Positions 9,087-19,998 of a stretch of 64,000 nt of DNA are shown piece by piece (positions within the stretch are counted from its first letter, which is position 1; each line of letters starts with the position of its first letter). The notes under the pieces were generated by a model, which had not been told where the DNA came from, ran no database searches, and saw only the letters and a list, made by a program, of their open reading frames with translations. The position numbers and the translations under genes are program-made. The DNA lies in contig JALJEE010000145.1 of assembly GCA_023231475.1 (NCBI GenBank), forward strand, positions 97,435 to 161,434, given 5' to 3'. Source of the DNA: Seison nebaliae. Lineage: Eukaryota; Rotifera; Pararotatoria; Seisonacea; Seisonidae.

Positions 9087-12000
9087 TCAGTATTGACAAC
9101 TGTCAGATAAATGTAATGTATAATCGAATGTTAATAAAAGATGATGAACAGCTTTTGTCACATTCTCTATATCGAGATCACTCTCCAAAATCTTCCAAGA
9201 TCGATTGCGAAATAAATGAGGAGCATGATACTCTTTATCACAATGTGCAAATAACGAATAAGATAACAATCGAGTAATGATGATAAATAATTTAGGATCA
9301 TCAACCATCAACTCTTCGTAAGCGATGTTTAAATATTGACGACATAATGTGAAGAAAATACTCGTTTCTTTCTCAGTTGATTTGTGTATAAGTTTGATGA
9401 AATTGTGAGATATTTCATTCCGATTCATATGTGAAAGTGAATCAGAATTGAAGGAACTGATTAAATAACTTTCACGTCTCGATTCTACCGATGAGAAATT
9501 TTGATAATTGAAATTCCCGAAAGATTCCAACAATTTCAAACATAAACTAATTTTTATTTCATTTTCATTTTGGGCAATTGGTGACATTGTTGTTACTGTT
9601 CCCGTCGTTGTTAATGGTAATGGTTGTTGTAGTTGTTGTTGTTGTATTGATGGTGAATGATCAATGGAATGAGAAATTGAACCATTCCGATTATTCCAAA
9701 TTTGATGAATTGACATTTTTAAAAATTGCCAATAAGTCGATTGTCTCGTTTCCTTCATAAATTTATCATATTCGTCTTTCGAACAACTTTTACTCGACAT
9801 CGTTACCAACCACAACATAATAAAAATGAATAAAGTTTGCATCGGATAATTTAATTGACAATCCTCCTCGTCATCCAAATAGATTTGTTTCATTATTTTA
9901 TTCATTATTGATTTCGTATAATAATCTTCGACCGCTGCCAATTTCCATATCTTTTTGTCTAACAATTTATTCAAAAGTTTCATGATGATATTCTTTTGTA
10001 ACCAGTTTGTATGAATCTTTTTCAATCGATTATTCTCGATCGAATTCACATCCATCTCAATATATTTGACAAATTCATCTTTCCCCAAATCTTGATAATA
10101 ATAATATTCCAATACTAACAATTCGGGAAGGGACAAAGTGAGAAATGTTCGTTTTAAACTTCCATCCAACGTCACAAATTCGTCGCCTTCTAATCCGAAA
10201 TTTATCAAGAAATTTACCGACAATTTAGGAAGATATTCCAAATTTTTATCCGTTTCCATTCCTTTCTTTTTCTGATATTGGAAATTATTCAGAATTGACA
10301 TTAAATTAACATGAGGATAAAAAAGAAATATTTGTTTTTGATGACTCTTCAATAATCCACTGGAACTTATATAACTCTGTTTTTCGATTAAGAGAATTGA
10401 TAAAATTTGTTCATTTTCATAAATTTCTTCATCGTTTTCTAATTTTTGTTTCTTCTTCAATTTACCACATTTCACCAGAAAGAACGATGTTTCATCAATT
10501 ATATGCACACGAATTTGATGATGAATTAAGAAACTGCGAGATTTTTCCAATAATTTCTTCTCATAAATTAGAATGAGGAAATTGAGAAATGATTGTTTTG
10601 AGCGACCGTTCTCAATATTCGGACGACCAAACAACGTTGTAATGAGATAAGATGAAACACATTTCAATCCATTTAACATTTCCCAATGATTGTTTGTTGG
10701 GGGAACAATGATGGAGAGATGATCACTAAAATTTCTCATATTACCCAAACCGATGAAAGTTTCATCTTTTAATTTATCGAATAAATGTTGATCATATTGA
10801 TAAATTTCAAATGGGAAGAGAGCGAACGTCAAATCTTTCTTTCCAATATCTCCATTATTGACAATATCCAAAATTATTAATTGTTCATCGAATGAAGGAT
10901 CATGGAATAGTTTCAATCCATTAACCTGAATATCACGATCTTTGATGAGAAGAGGAAAATTCTTTTCGATATTCTTCATACATTTTTTCAGTTTTTTCTC
11001 ATTCTCTAAACTTTCTTCAAATTCTGTCCAGATTCCATTGTTGGCCGCATAGAAAGTAGAGACTTGTTTCACTACTTGACGATTTTTCATCGATTCGAAC
11101 GACTGTGAAACCGACCACAAATCCTTCCCCATACCGAGATCGATCGTTTTAACAATTTTCAAATTGTTGTTACTTCGTTGACGTTTAGATGATGGTGTGG
11201 AATTGGATGAATAACTCCGTCTACGAAATGTTAAGTTGAAAATTGCGAAAACCGGTTTGTGATCGGAAATTATGATTTCTTGAATGGACGAATATTTGAG
11301 AACGGATATACGGAATTTTCTATTAAACCGATGTGACGTTTTGTAGAGAATTCGATCAGTCCAAGCAGGTATCCTCTGTTTTTCACTCGTGTCAAATTTA
11401 CAGACTGTCGATTTGTTGTAACGATAAGTGGGAAGGAAAATTTTCATATCATCCATCTCTTTCAATTGATTATTAACTAATTTATCCAAATGTTTATTCG
11501 TTTTCCTCAATTTCTTCCTTATATAATTTTCATCATAATTAGTTAAATTTATTAATGGGAATTCTTCACGAAAACCACTTAACAATTTCCTTTCACGACG
11601 TTCGATATTCAATTGATCATATGATTGGAATAAGAAAGCAATTGATAATTGTAATTGGATAGAACAATTATTCATCAAATAAGATTTTTCTAATAAATTA
11701 ATAATTGATTTCCTTTCCAATAATCGATGAGGTTCCAATCGATAATTGAGATCACCAAAGAAAAATATCAAATCGAAATCAGTTAATGTTAAAGTTCTTA
11801 TAAGATTATGATCTGATGATTCGATTGGGAATTTCGTTTGTTGCAGAATATTTTTCGCGTCTTCATTACGTCGACTCACCATTTCTACATGTGCCGCCAT
11901 ATGAGTATTAATGAAACAATATTTCAAATTATCGATTTCTAACGAAATTGCTATCGAACCTTTATTACCCAATTGATTCATAATTCCTGTTCTTACTTGT

Positions 12001-12401
12001 GAGATATATGATGATTGTACATCGATACATGACTTCCATTCCTCTGTGATTGTTTCGTATTTATATTTGATGAAAATCAAGGAACATATTCCAATTAATT
12101 GAGATTTCTTTAACAGAACAAATCGATATTGATCATCCGAATTATTCATTCGACATTTCGATAATCGAACACTTAATAATTCCGATATCGTCTTCGTCCA
12201 ATGACTCATATAATCGCCGGGACCAATCAACACATTTTTCATTGTTAATGGTGCCGCTTCCTGCAATCCAATTGCCACAATATCAATATTGCTATTGACA
12301 CTCTCAATCCAATCATACAATGATAAATTTCCATTTTTAGGAGGTATATGTGTCTGGACATTGAATGTACTAATCCAAATATTTATATCTTTATTCGACA
12401 T
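9087..12401 (-). CDS. Inositol polyphosphate 5-phosphatase with long C-terminal region
   Basis: A single uninterrupted 1104-residue frame, notable beside its intron-split neighbours. The N-terminal ~390 residues are an inositol polyphosphate 5-phosphatase (IPPc) domain with its motifs in order: FNVQTHIPP, GLQEAAPL, LGNKGSIAISLEI, FINTHMAAH, FFGDLNYRL, PAWTDRILY and SDHKPVFAIF. These supply the metal-binding and catalytic Asn, Glu, Asp and His residues, so the phosphatase is probably active on phosphoinositides or inositol phosphates. The remaining ~700 residues are helical and lineage-divergent. They may include the ASH and RhoGAP-like domains found in OCRL/INPP5B, but I cannot align them with confidence. 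A low-complexity Gln/Thr/Pro stretch lies near residues 920-945. I leave the symbol empty because the subfamily is unresolved. Confidence 0.88.
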   Translation of the reverse strand: MSNKDINIWISTFNVQTHIPPKNGNLSLYDWIESVNSNIDIVAIGLQEAAPLTMKNVLIGPGDYMSHWTKTISELLSVRLSKCRMNNSDDQYRFVLLKKSQLIGICSLIFIKYKYETITEEWKSCIDVQSSYISQVRTGIMNQLGNKGSIAISLEIDNLKYCFINTHMAAHVEMVSRRNEDAKNILQQTKFPIESSDHNLIRTLTLTDFDLIFFFGDLNYRLEPHRLLERKSIINLLEKSYLMNNCSIQLQLSIAFLFQSYDQLNIERRERKLLSGFREEFPLINLTNYDENYIRKKLRKTNKHLDKLVNNQLKEMDDMKIFLPTYRYNKSTVCKFDTSEKQRIPAWTDRILYKTSHRFNRKFRISVLKYSSIQEIIISDHKPVFAIFNLTFRRRSYSSNSTPSSKRQRSNNNLKIVKTIDLGMGKDLWSVSQSFESMKNRQVVKQVSTFYAANNGIWTEFEESLENEKKLKKCMKNIEKNFPLLIKDRDIQVNGLKLFHDPSFDEQLIILDIVNNGDIGKKDLTFALFPFEIYQYDQHLFDKLKDETFIGLGNMRNFSDHLSIIVPPTNNHWEMLNGLKCVSSYLITTLFGRPNIENGRSKQSFLNFLILIYEKKLLEKSRSFLIHHQIRVHIIDETSFFLVKCGKLKKKQKLENDEEIYENEQILSILLIEKQSYISSSGLLKSHQKQIFLFYPHVNLMSILNNFQYQKKKGMETDKNLEYLPKLSVNFLINFGLEGDEFVTLDGSLKRTFLTLSLPELLVLEYYYYQDLGKDEFVKYIEMDVNSIENNRLKKIHTNWLQKNIIMKLLNKLLDKKIWKLAAVEDYYTKSIMNKIMKQIYLDDEEDCQLNYPMQTLFIFIMLWLVTMSSKSCSKDEYDKFMKETRQSTYWQFLKMSIHQIWNNRNGSISHSIDHSPSIQQQQLQQPLPLTTTGTVTTMSPIAQNENEIKISLCLKLLESFGNFNYQNFSSVESRRESYLISSFNSDSLSHMNRNEISHNFIKLIHKSTEKETSIFFTLCRQYLNIAYEELMVDDPKLFIIITRLLSYSLFAHCDKEYHAPHLFRNRSWKILESDLDIENVTKAVHHLLLTFDYTLHLSDSCQY

Positions 12402-13391
12402 CGAATCGACAAATATTCATTTGGAATAAATTGGAATGATACACTCAATAATACTAATGGAAATTTTTCTATAAAGAATTCTAATAAATTTTATTAATAT
12501 TGTTAAAAATATTTCCCAGAATTTTGAGAGACTGTCACGTATGAAAAAACACTTTTACAATTTTCCCATAATTTTTTTAAACTGGTTATAGAAAAGTTGT
12601 CGAAAAAAATTTGGGGAGAAATTAATTGAAGTAAACATGTCAACGTGAAAATGGCAATGAAATGAAAAATGATCAACAGACTTGCAAATTCTTAAAATAA
12701 ATCGCACACAAATTTTGTGTTTTTCTTTCTCGAAAATATTTTTATTTTTCAACGTTGTTAATAAATCAATGAAAATTAACAATGGTATATTTGAGTTATT
12801 TGATTGAATAAATGTGAAATTAAATGTCATTAATCATCTACTTATTCTCATTCTCATTCTCCTCAAAGCTTTCCATTCTCTCTATATTTCATTTATTTTC
12901 AGAAAGAATTTGGTAGATAAACCATCCAATTTATCATTTGGTGGCTCTGATTCATTTGAAAGGAAAGAAAATCTTTTGAAAAATATCAGTTAAATCAACA
13001 AACGTCAAAACATACATAAATGTGATTCATCAAATTCAGAAATATTATGTGAAAAGAATAACTTGTCATAAGATAGGAAAAATTATTAAGGAAAAGTACT
13101 GTTATATAATTTGGTTTATAAATTGACTGGTTATTTCATTTGTTGGAAAAAAATTGTAAATAATTAAAATTTTTAATTAATTTATTTCTCTATTAAATTC
13201 AAAAGTTAAGCTTATAAATTTAATTTTTTTTAAATTATCAATCTCTTATACTAATCATTGTTGAATATTGCACTGAATAGAATAAACATTGTTGTAGTAT
13301 TGAGGAAGATTGTAGAAAGATTTTAGTTTTAATTTTTTAGAGAATTTTTTAAACTTCTATTTTTCTTACCAATTAGACATTCCCAGCAATA
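12402..13391. other. Intergenic between divergent phosphatase and PSMD4
   Basis: About 990 nt, AT-rich, likely holding promoters for both divergently transcribed genes. The 91-codon minus frame at 12555-12830 shows no domain or codon signal and is rejected. Confidence 0.5.
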
Positions 13392-14604
13392 ATGTCGTTA
13401 GAAAGTACCGTTATATGGTTAGAATTTATTTAAGTAATATTTAATCCTTATATTCCTGTGTCAGTATCGACGGTAGTGATTTTATGAGAAATGGAGATTA
13501 TCTCCCCACAAGAGGACAAGCACAAGCGGAAGCTGTTAATTGGCTGGCTGGTTACAAGATCAAAGCGAATGTCGAGAATAATGTCGCTCTGATAAAAATG
13601 GCGGAGTTAAAATTTTTATGATTGAAGATGAATATTATTTTAATTAAAGTAAAATTAATTTATTATCATCATTTACAAATGATTCAATTCGAATGTATGG
13701 AAAAATGCATCAAATGGATTTCAATCATACAGCGAAACCGGTGGAATCAGTTGATTTACCATCTGCCATCGAAGTAGCGAACGTTTCAATTTCTTAAAGA
13801 ATTTGAATTATTAAATTTATTGTGCATTAGTTGGCGTTGAAACATCGACAGAATAAGAATTGCAGACCGAAAATTGTTGTATTCATTGGAAGTCCATTGA
13901 ATATTCACAATAAAGAACGTTTGAATAAGTTGGCGAAAAAGTTGAAGAAAGAGAAAATTAATGTGGATATTATCAGTTATGGTGAGTATGATGATAATAC
14001 GTTAATATTGAATAATTTCATTGAAATCGTTGCTGGAAGTGAAGCGAAAAAGTTTGTTATTTCTCATCATTATTAATTTCTCATTTTTCTCAGTTCACAT
14101 TTACTTCAAATTCCGTCAGGCAGATCATTGAAGGAAGCTGTTGCTGAAAGTGGAATATTCCCAATAAGTAATCCTGGAAATGGTTTAGATAACGAGCCGA
14201 CAGATCCAGATTTGGAAATGGCCTTACGATTGTCATTGGAAGAACAACATAACGCTCAAGTCCGAAATGTTCAACCATCAGCAATGGAAGTTGATGGTGT
14301 CGTTGCATCATCAAATCCAACTGCTGCAACTACTACCACAACGAATGCTGCTCCCTCACCAATGTTAGGTACTAATGATGGAATGAATGATGCAATTTTG
14401 GCATCGACATACGCGGGAATGAGTGAAGATGAGCAAATGAGACGAGCCATCGAATTGTCTTTACAAGAAGCGACGACAGATAATGTTGGAAATGAAGAGG
14501 AGAAAGTTGAAGAGAATATATTAGTGGAAGAAGAGATGAAGGAAGTGGAAGAAGTGAAAGAAGAAGAAATTGTTGAAGAGAAGAAGGATGAGAAGAAAGA
14601 ATGA
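13392..14604 (+). CDS. PSMD4: 26S proteasome non-ATPase regulatory subunit 4 (Rpn10)
   Basis: Five exons (13392-13417, 13465-13605, 13650-13782, 13831-14051, 14094-14604) give 343 residues. The protein is a ubiquitin receptor of the 19S regulatory particle. The N-terminal von Willebrand A domain is clear: MSLESTVICIDGSDFMRNGD, then NVENNVALIKMAD, LALKHRQNK, and KLAKKLKKEKINVDIISYGE. Two ubiquitin-interacting motifs follow: DPDLEMALRLSLEEQ and EDEQMRRAIELSLQE, each with the acidic-Ala-x-x-Ser pattern. The last ~50 residues are Glu/Lys-rich. Introns are 43-48 nt, and each junction restores conserved sequence. Exon 1 is only 26 nt and splits the ICIDGS strand. Confidence 0.93.
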
Positions 14605-14700
14605 AATTTTATTTGATATTTTATCTTCGAAATAACTCTCAAATTTCTCATGAATAAACATTTTTAATTCTTCTTTAACAAAGCGCAAAATATTAAAGAA

Positions 14701-14901
14701 ATGGTTGATAATTGTCAATTCTTTTCCGTTATTAATCATCATGGAATCGATAAGGATGAGGAAGATTCTAAATTCAATCTTTTCATCCGTTTACTCATTT
14801 ACATTCTGACCATCGTCACTATTATCTATTTAACTCGTATGAAAATTAAGAAGAAAACTACTCGATTTATTCGACGAAATCGAATAAAGAAGACTCAATA
14901 A
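14701..14901 (+). CDS. Possible small single-pass membrane protein
   Basis: A 66-codon frame starting 97 nt after the PSMD4 stop. It encodes an acidic N-terminal part, one hydrophobic helix (LFIRLLIYILTIVTIIYLT) and a strongly basic C-terminus, the layout of a tail-anchored or single-pass protein. I do not recognise a family. It could equally be a chance frame or part of the PSMD4 3' UTR. Confidence 0.3.
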   Translation: MVDNCQFFSVINHHGIDKDEEDSKFNLFIRLLIYILTIVTIIYLTRMKIKKKTTRFIRRNRIKKTQ

Positions 14902-15268
14902 ATTACTAATAATTCTCGTTATCATCGCAAGAAATTATTCGTAATATAAAGAACTCTAATTCTTGACTTAATTTAATTATATTTTCATCAAGACTAAACT
15001 TTATCATGTCGGAAAGTTATTCCTTAAATGAATCGATAAGAATTTTATTTGAATAAAAACTTAATTTTTAACAACGTTCTTCCATTAACAAAATAGAAAG
15101 AGATGAATTAAACACTAAAACAGTGAGCATCTTCTGTTTACATTTACATTTCTCTTCAACTACATAACGAAATTATATTAATTGGAAATTCGAAGAATTA
15201 ATATACAAAAAATTATTGACACGCTCAAATGTTTCCCGTATATTCTCTCGAAGAAAATCAGATAAATT

Positions 15269-16643
15269 TTAGCCCATGATTAGACCGAAACCGAATTTCA
15301 TCGTTTGTTTTGCATGATTGAAGATGGTGGATAGTGAGAAGGTGATGGGAGTGTCTTTCAATCCTTTCTCTATAGTTGACGTCGTATTCAGATTCGTATC
15401 GAATGAGGCATTGAATTTGAATTGAGTTTTAGGAATTTCGTACTAGAGAGAAATTTGTTCAATTTTCTAATATGAAACTTTCATTTAACTTGATAACAAA
15501 GTGCTGCACTACTTTCACCCGTCGTCATACTCGTCTCCATTTCTACACCAGCTTCCAATCCTTTGTTCATCGTTGTACTTCTTACATACGTCAATTTTAC
15601 ACTGCCAGCCATAGGACTACAAGTTCCACTAAATTGCCATACCGGTTTCGATTCAGATAATTCCACTGAAATCAAATATTTTCAAAATTGATTTTAAAAA
15701 ATTTGGAACTTGAAGGAACGTCATCTTTAGAGGGTGATGATGTAATTGTTGGTGACGATTGTCTCAATAATTCAGCAGCTGCAAATGTTCCTGGTTTACC
15801 AACCACTTCACCAGTAATAGTATCGTAACTGGAATAAGCGAGACCAAATGATGATACTCCAACAAGTCCACCAGGGATTTGTAAACCTGCAAATATTAAA
15901 TTAGAAAAAAATTTGAAAAAATTTAATAACTTTTTTGGATGACATATTCTGCTCCGATTTTCAATCGGTTAGTCATTCTCTGTAGATATTGAAGGACGAC
16001 AATACCTGATTGAGAAAGGAAAGGATCGATGTTGACGAGTGTACAATTGACGGAGTAATTTCGTCCTCGATATTCATTGATCAGTTGATATTGTTTTCCT
16101 GCTTCCGATAAATTGATAGAAAGACGGTTTCGTAATCGATTTGTAAATTGATGTATAATCGTTGCATTGACACCTCCATTCATATCCATTTCTCCAATCA
16201 TTAAAGGAAACACTTCACCAGGTCCATACATTTGAGAACCGGCGTAATTCGCTCCAACTTTCAATCCCGATCCTTTACCAGTTTGAGTCACCAACATATT
16301 ATATGACATCTAATCGAATGGAGAGGAATGATGGAGGAATGGAGAGAATGAAAAACTTGAAATCTCGAAGATAAGGGTCGATTAAACGCTATTTTCAATC
16401 CATCAATATCAATCGGTTGAATTTCACGAAATCTTCGTGTCATATCTTCAAACATTCCAGGATTCCGAGATAAATCAGCTTTCTCTTTCATTGTGAATCC
16501 CTTCGAAAATTCAATGGAAATTTTAAGGTTTTCGAAGTAAAAAGAAATTTAACCATTTCAGCCAAATTGGGAGGAACTAATGGATTTGGTGCCGCTGCTG
16601 ACTCATCTTTCTGTGAAGTATTTTTTGAATCATTGCCTGTCAT
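15269..16643 (-). CDS. TOMM40: Mitochondrial import receptor subunit Tom40
   Basis: Several short exons join across introns of about 50 nt into a Tom40 barrel, the general import pore of the outer mitochondrial membrane. Exon 1 begins at 16643 (MTGNDSKN) with a Pro-rich cytosolic N-terminus including APNPLVPPNLAEM. Exon 2 has NPGMFEDMTRRFREI and IDGLKIAFNRPLSSRFQ. Exon 3 has SYNMLVTQTGKGSGLKVGAN, FPLMIGEMDMNGGVNA, IIHQFTNRLRNRLS and the YRGRNYSVNCTLVNIDP strand pair. The C-terminal exons contain KGLEAGVEMETS and finish with MKFGFGLIMG, the beta-signal-like last strand. A stretch around AGEVVGKPGTFAAAELL is an apparent insertion relative to vertebrate Tom40. The barrel assignment is strong; exact 3' exon edges are by eye. 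Confidence 0.9.
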
Positions 16644-17496
16644 TCTTTTACTACTTTTCTAGTGCAATACTCATGAAAATATTTTATGATATAATAAGCT
16701 TCAATATTATTCGAATCCGAACAATCAATCATCATTTCTCTCTTTTTCCCTTAATTACTTATTATCATTCTATGATCTTTTTTTCAAAATTCACGTTACT
16801 TTTCTTATATCTAATTTGTTCAATATAGTAATAATGTTCAATAACCCTTTCATAGTATTAGGACATTTACTTACAAATTATTAATACTGAACTGTTTACA
16901 AACAAAGTTTAATAATTTATTCTATTCTTTTAGTCAATGGAAAACGGACATGAGTGAAATTAATCATTATTCTGATATTAAAACATCAAATTGAACTCTA
17001 ACAATAAATTCTTAGTATTCTAGTTAAAGTAAGTATTCTCTACTGTAAGTTATTTAAAGTTTTTTTTTGTTTGATAAATTCATCTTACAGTGACAAAGAT
17101 TCTTTGACTTACTGAAGAGAATTAGATATTAAATTTTAAGTGTTGGTATTAAAATAGTCTGACCTGAGTTAACAAGTTGAAATATTATAATTAAGTGAAT
17201 TATATTTCAAAACGGAACTATTATAGAGAATTATATCGTTATATATACTTATATAATTATATAGAGACTGAACATCAGAACTCAATCTCTCAAGAATATA
17301 TTATAATTATATATGAAGATTTATATAAGTATTTTTTAGTATATTTACAAAAATATTTCAATTTATTTTCTAATAATTATTTGATAGCGAATTAAGTAAA
17401 TGCTCTCAATAAAGTGAGAGAAGATAATTGACAATGTGAGTAAAAATAATAAAATGAAATATACGACATTAAACGAATTGTTCCGAAATTACTTGC
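16644..17496. other. Intergenic between TOMM40 and ATG4
   Basis: About 850 nt of AT-rich sequence with no recognised gene. It includes the 5' flank of TOMM40 and the 3' flank of ATG4. Confidence 0.45.
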
Positions 17497-19998
17497 TTAG
17501 AGAACGACATAAGCTTCATCATATTGATCCGGCTCTTTAGATAATTTCTTTCTATGATTAATACGTTTTCGATTATGTTTTTGTTCATTGATCTCGTTTT
17601 GAGATATAGAAGAGAATGACGAATAATTCGATTTACTCCTTCTCATCAATTTCAACGACTGTTTCTGCTGACTAGATGTTTTGAGTCGATTCTCGTGATG
17701 AGCGTTGTTGTCGCTGGAATTTGTGTATTTAATGTGGAATAATTTAGTAGCTAATTTAGTCGATTTATTCTTGAAAGTTTTCTTTTGTGCTTTCTTGAAA
17801 TCATATCGATATTTTTTCGCGTGATGAAGATGAGGTTCGATAACCACACCATCATTCGATGTAGTTAACGAGGATGATGAAGTGAATAATTGAGAATGTC
17901 GTTGAATGGATAAACGAGAAATGAGACGTCGAGGTTTCTTTAAATTTCCTTTCGAATATTTTTTATGTTGTGACTTTCTTCCTTTTTTCTTCTCACTCAT
18001 TGGAAATTGATGGAAATTCATTTGTAAATTCTTTGTTGATTCATTCCATTCTTTCTCTTCACTCAAACGACTCGATTTCGTTATTTCAAATAATTTATAA
18101 GATTCAATAATTGATAACGGCGCTTTAACAATGACAGGTGAATCATCATGTTGTATCTCATCCAAAGATGATGGATTGAGGAAAATATTCGATTCTAACG
18201 ACGGAGATCTTTTTATTTGACATTTCTCTGTTAAATCATCACAAATTTCAAATGACGTGTTGTTGAGATCTTCACATTTCGTATTAATTCCAACTTCCAT
18301 AGTTCTCGAATGTTTCGGTAGATTTGTTGATACAATTTCTGACGCTGCCGCAATATTATTCTCCGATAATCGAAACATTCCTGAACTTTCTGGTACGTCT
18401 AAATTTTTCGATTTGTTACTCTTTGTTAAAGAAAGAATATTCGCAGCTGATGACACTAATTTCATTAAAGTTGGCGATGAATGCAGAGAAATGTTATCGT
18501 TCGGAGTAATCATCGAACAAACTGATCCAGATGACGGAGATGATGATGTTGTATGAATTCCCGATACATTCTCTTCGGAAGATGTTGTAGTTGAGGAACA
18601 TGAAATAATTGAAGAATTATCATTAAAATTAAATTTATTTTCCTGTGACACATTCTCAGTCTTCTCCGTATGGAATCGAGCACGATCCGTTGAGAATGAA
18701 TGTAATCGATCTATGACCGATTGTTTATTGGAGTTACCCGAATTAAATACGAATCCAAAACATAAAGAAGGATTAATAGAAGAAAATGGAATTTTTCTTG
18801 CATTTGTAGTTCGGTAAGAATGTAAAGGAAATGATTTCTTCGTCATATCCACCGATGTCTGACAGATATGTGGATCAAGATAAATTAATTTCTGTTTTTG
18901 AAAACCGACGAAATAAAGAGAATGTCTCGGTCGACCTCCCAATATTCCGACGGATCGAGAATCGGCCAATATCGATTGTATCGATGTATGATAACATTCA
19001 TTGATACATTCAATTCCCAATCGCGTCGAAACGAGAATCAGAAGTGTCGAATTTTTATGACTCTCCCATTTGTCAAAAGGAATATCAGCTAAATGAATTC
19101 GACTATCGTGAACAGATATGAAGAAATTGGGTAGGAGAGCTGTTGCGTCGAGTGCATGAGATAAACATTTAGCGGCGGATAATGTCGAATGCCATTTACC
19201 ACAGGAAATATTTTGAAATTTGAATGAGACATTTGTCAATTGATAAATTCCAAATGGTGCCGTATCACGAACATCACTAAATAATCGTAAGACTCTTCTC
19301 AAATCGTCTTCATTTTGAGTACATTTCAAATGAATTTTTATCGCTTGAGCTAAAAGCATTTGTGCTGACCGTAACATACATCCCCAACCAGAATCAGTGG
19401 TATAAATTCTTCTATCGGACGGATGTATCATAGGTAAGTTAACGGGTCGAATAGGTGAGACAATTCTCGTTGTTGCTGATCTTTCTGGAATTGTATTATT
19501 TGTTGGAGGAGTTAATGATGATTTGACTGAAGACGAACGATTACAATTATGAGATGTGCTGATTAAATTGTTATTATTCCTCTCGTTAATCATCGATAGA
19601 GAAGCGATGGAGGAATTCTTTGTCATTCGAATTGTATTACTACGATAGGTGAACCAGAGAATACATTGGAAATCGTAAATGAAGGAACGGAAAGCAATAT
19701 TATAATTATCATTCGTCTTATAATGATACATTTTACCTAGTAACCAGATGGCGTTCTGTTTACCAAAGTTTCGCACACTAATCACAAGAGGAGATGGTAG
19801 ACTGTACTTCAACACATTCACCGCATTGTTCACTTTCGAAATGAAAGGTTGCTTCAGTTCGTGCAACTTGTTCTTGCTCGGCCGTTTTCCTTTCATTTTC
19901 GTGGGAGTCGCATTCGCACTTGATGTCTCTTTCATTGAATGATACATTTTTCTCCGATGACGATGTTCATCGATGGGCATCATTCTCATCAGAAGCAT
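17497..19998 (-). CDS. ATG4: Cysteine protease ATG4 with long C-terminal tail
   Basis: An intronless 833-residue frame. ATG4 processes and deconjugates Atg8/LC3 proteins in autophagy. The protease half shows SVRNFGKQNAIWLLGKMYHY, DFQCILWFTYRSN, the catalytic Cys in TDSGWGCMLRSAQML, and the catalytic Asp-x-His in LIYLDPHICQ after GGRPRHSLYFVGF. The family is usually 390-480 residues, so this is much longer. An insertion rich in Ser/Asn lies before the catalytic Cys, and about 400 residues rich in Ser, Asn and basic residues follow the protease. The protein ends DEAYVVL, which fits an LC3-interacting motif (aromatic-x-x-aliphatic with acidic residues before). The overall pattern is nearer ATG4C/D than A/B. 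The start could instead be the Met at residue 6 or 7. Confidence 0.9.
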   Translation of the reverse strand: MLLMRMMPIDEHRHRRKMYHSMKETSSANATPTKMKGKRPSKNKLHELKQPFISKVNNAVNVLKYSLPSPLVISVRNFGKQNAIWLLGKMYHYKTNDNYNIAFRSFIYDFQCILWFTYRSNTIRMTKNSSIASLSMINERNNNNLISTSHNCNRSSSVKSSLTPPTNNTIPERSATTRIVSPIRPVNLPMIHPSDRRIYTTDSGWGCMLRSAQMLLAQAIKIHLKCTQNEDDLRRVLRLFSDVRDTAPFGIYQLTNVSFKFQNISCGKWHSTLSAAKCLSHALDATALLPNFFISVHDSRIHLADIPFDKWESHKNSTLLILVSTRLGIECINECYHTSIQSILADSRSVGILGGRPRHSLYFVGFQKQKLIYLDPHICQTSVDMTKKSFPLHSYRTTNARKIPFSSINPSLCFGFVFNSGNSNKQSVIDRLHSFSTDRARFHTEKTENVSQENKFNFNDNSSIISCSSTTTSSEENVSGIHTTSSSPSSGSVCSMITPNDNISLHSSPTLMKLVSSAANILSLTKSNKSKNLDVPESSGMFRLSENNIAAASEIVSTNLPKHSRTMEVGINTKCEDLNNTSFEICDDLTEKCQIKRSPSLESNIFLNPSSLDEIQHDDSPVIVKAPLSIIESYKLFEITKSSRLSEEKEWNESTKNLQMNFHQFPMSEKKKGRKSQHKKYSKGNLKKPRRLISRLSIQRHSQLFTSSSSLTTSNDGVVIEPHLHHAKKYRYDFKKAQKKTFKNKSTKLATKLFHIKYTNSSDNNAHHENRLKTSSQQKQSLKLMRRSKSNYSSFSSISQNEINEQKHNRKRINHRKKLSKEPDQYDEAYVVL

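Noticed and set aside
12555-12830. 91-codon minus frame between the phosphatase and PSMD4
   Set aside because: Phe/Ile/Asn-rich composition typical of AT-rich non-coding DNA; no motif.
14271-14742. Long minus-strand frames over PSMD4
   Set aside because: They are antisense to the Glu/Lys-rich tail of PSMD4, which explains the Ser/Phe-rich composition.
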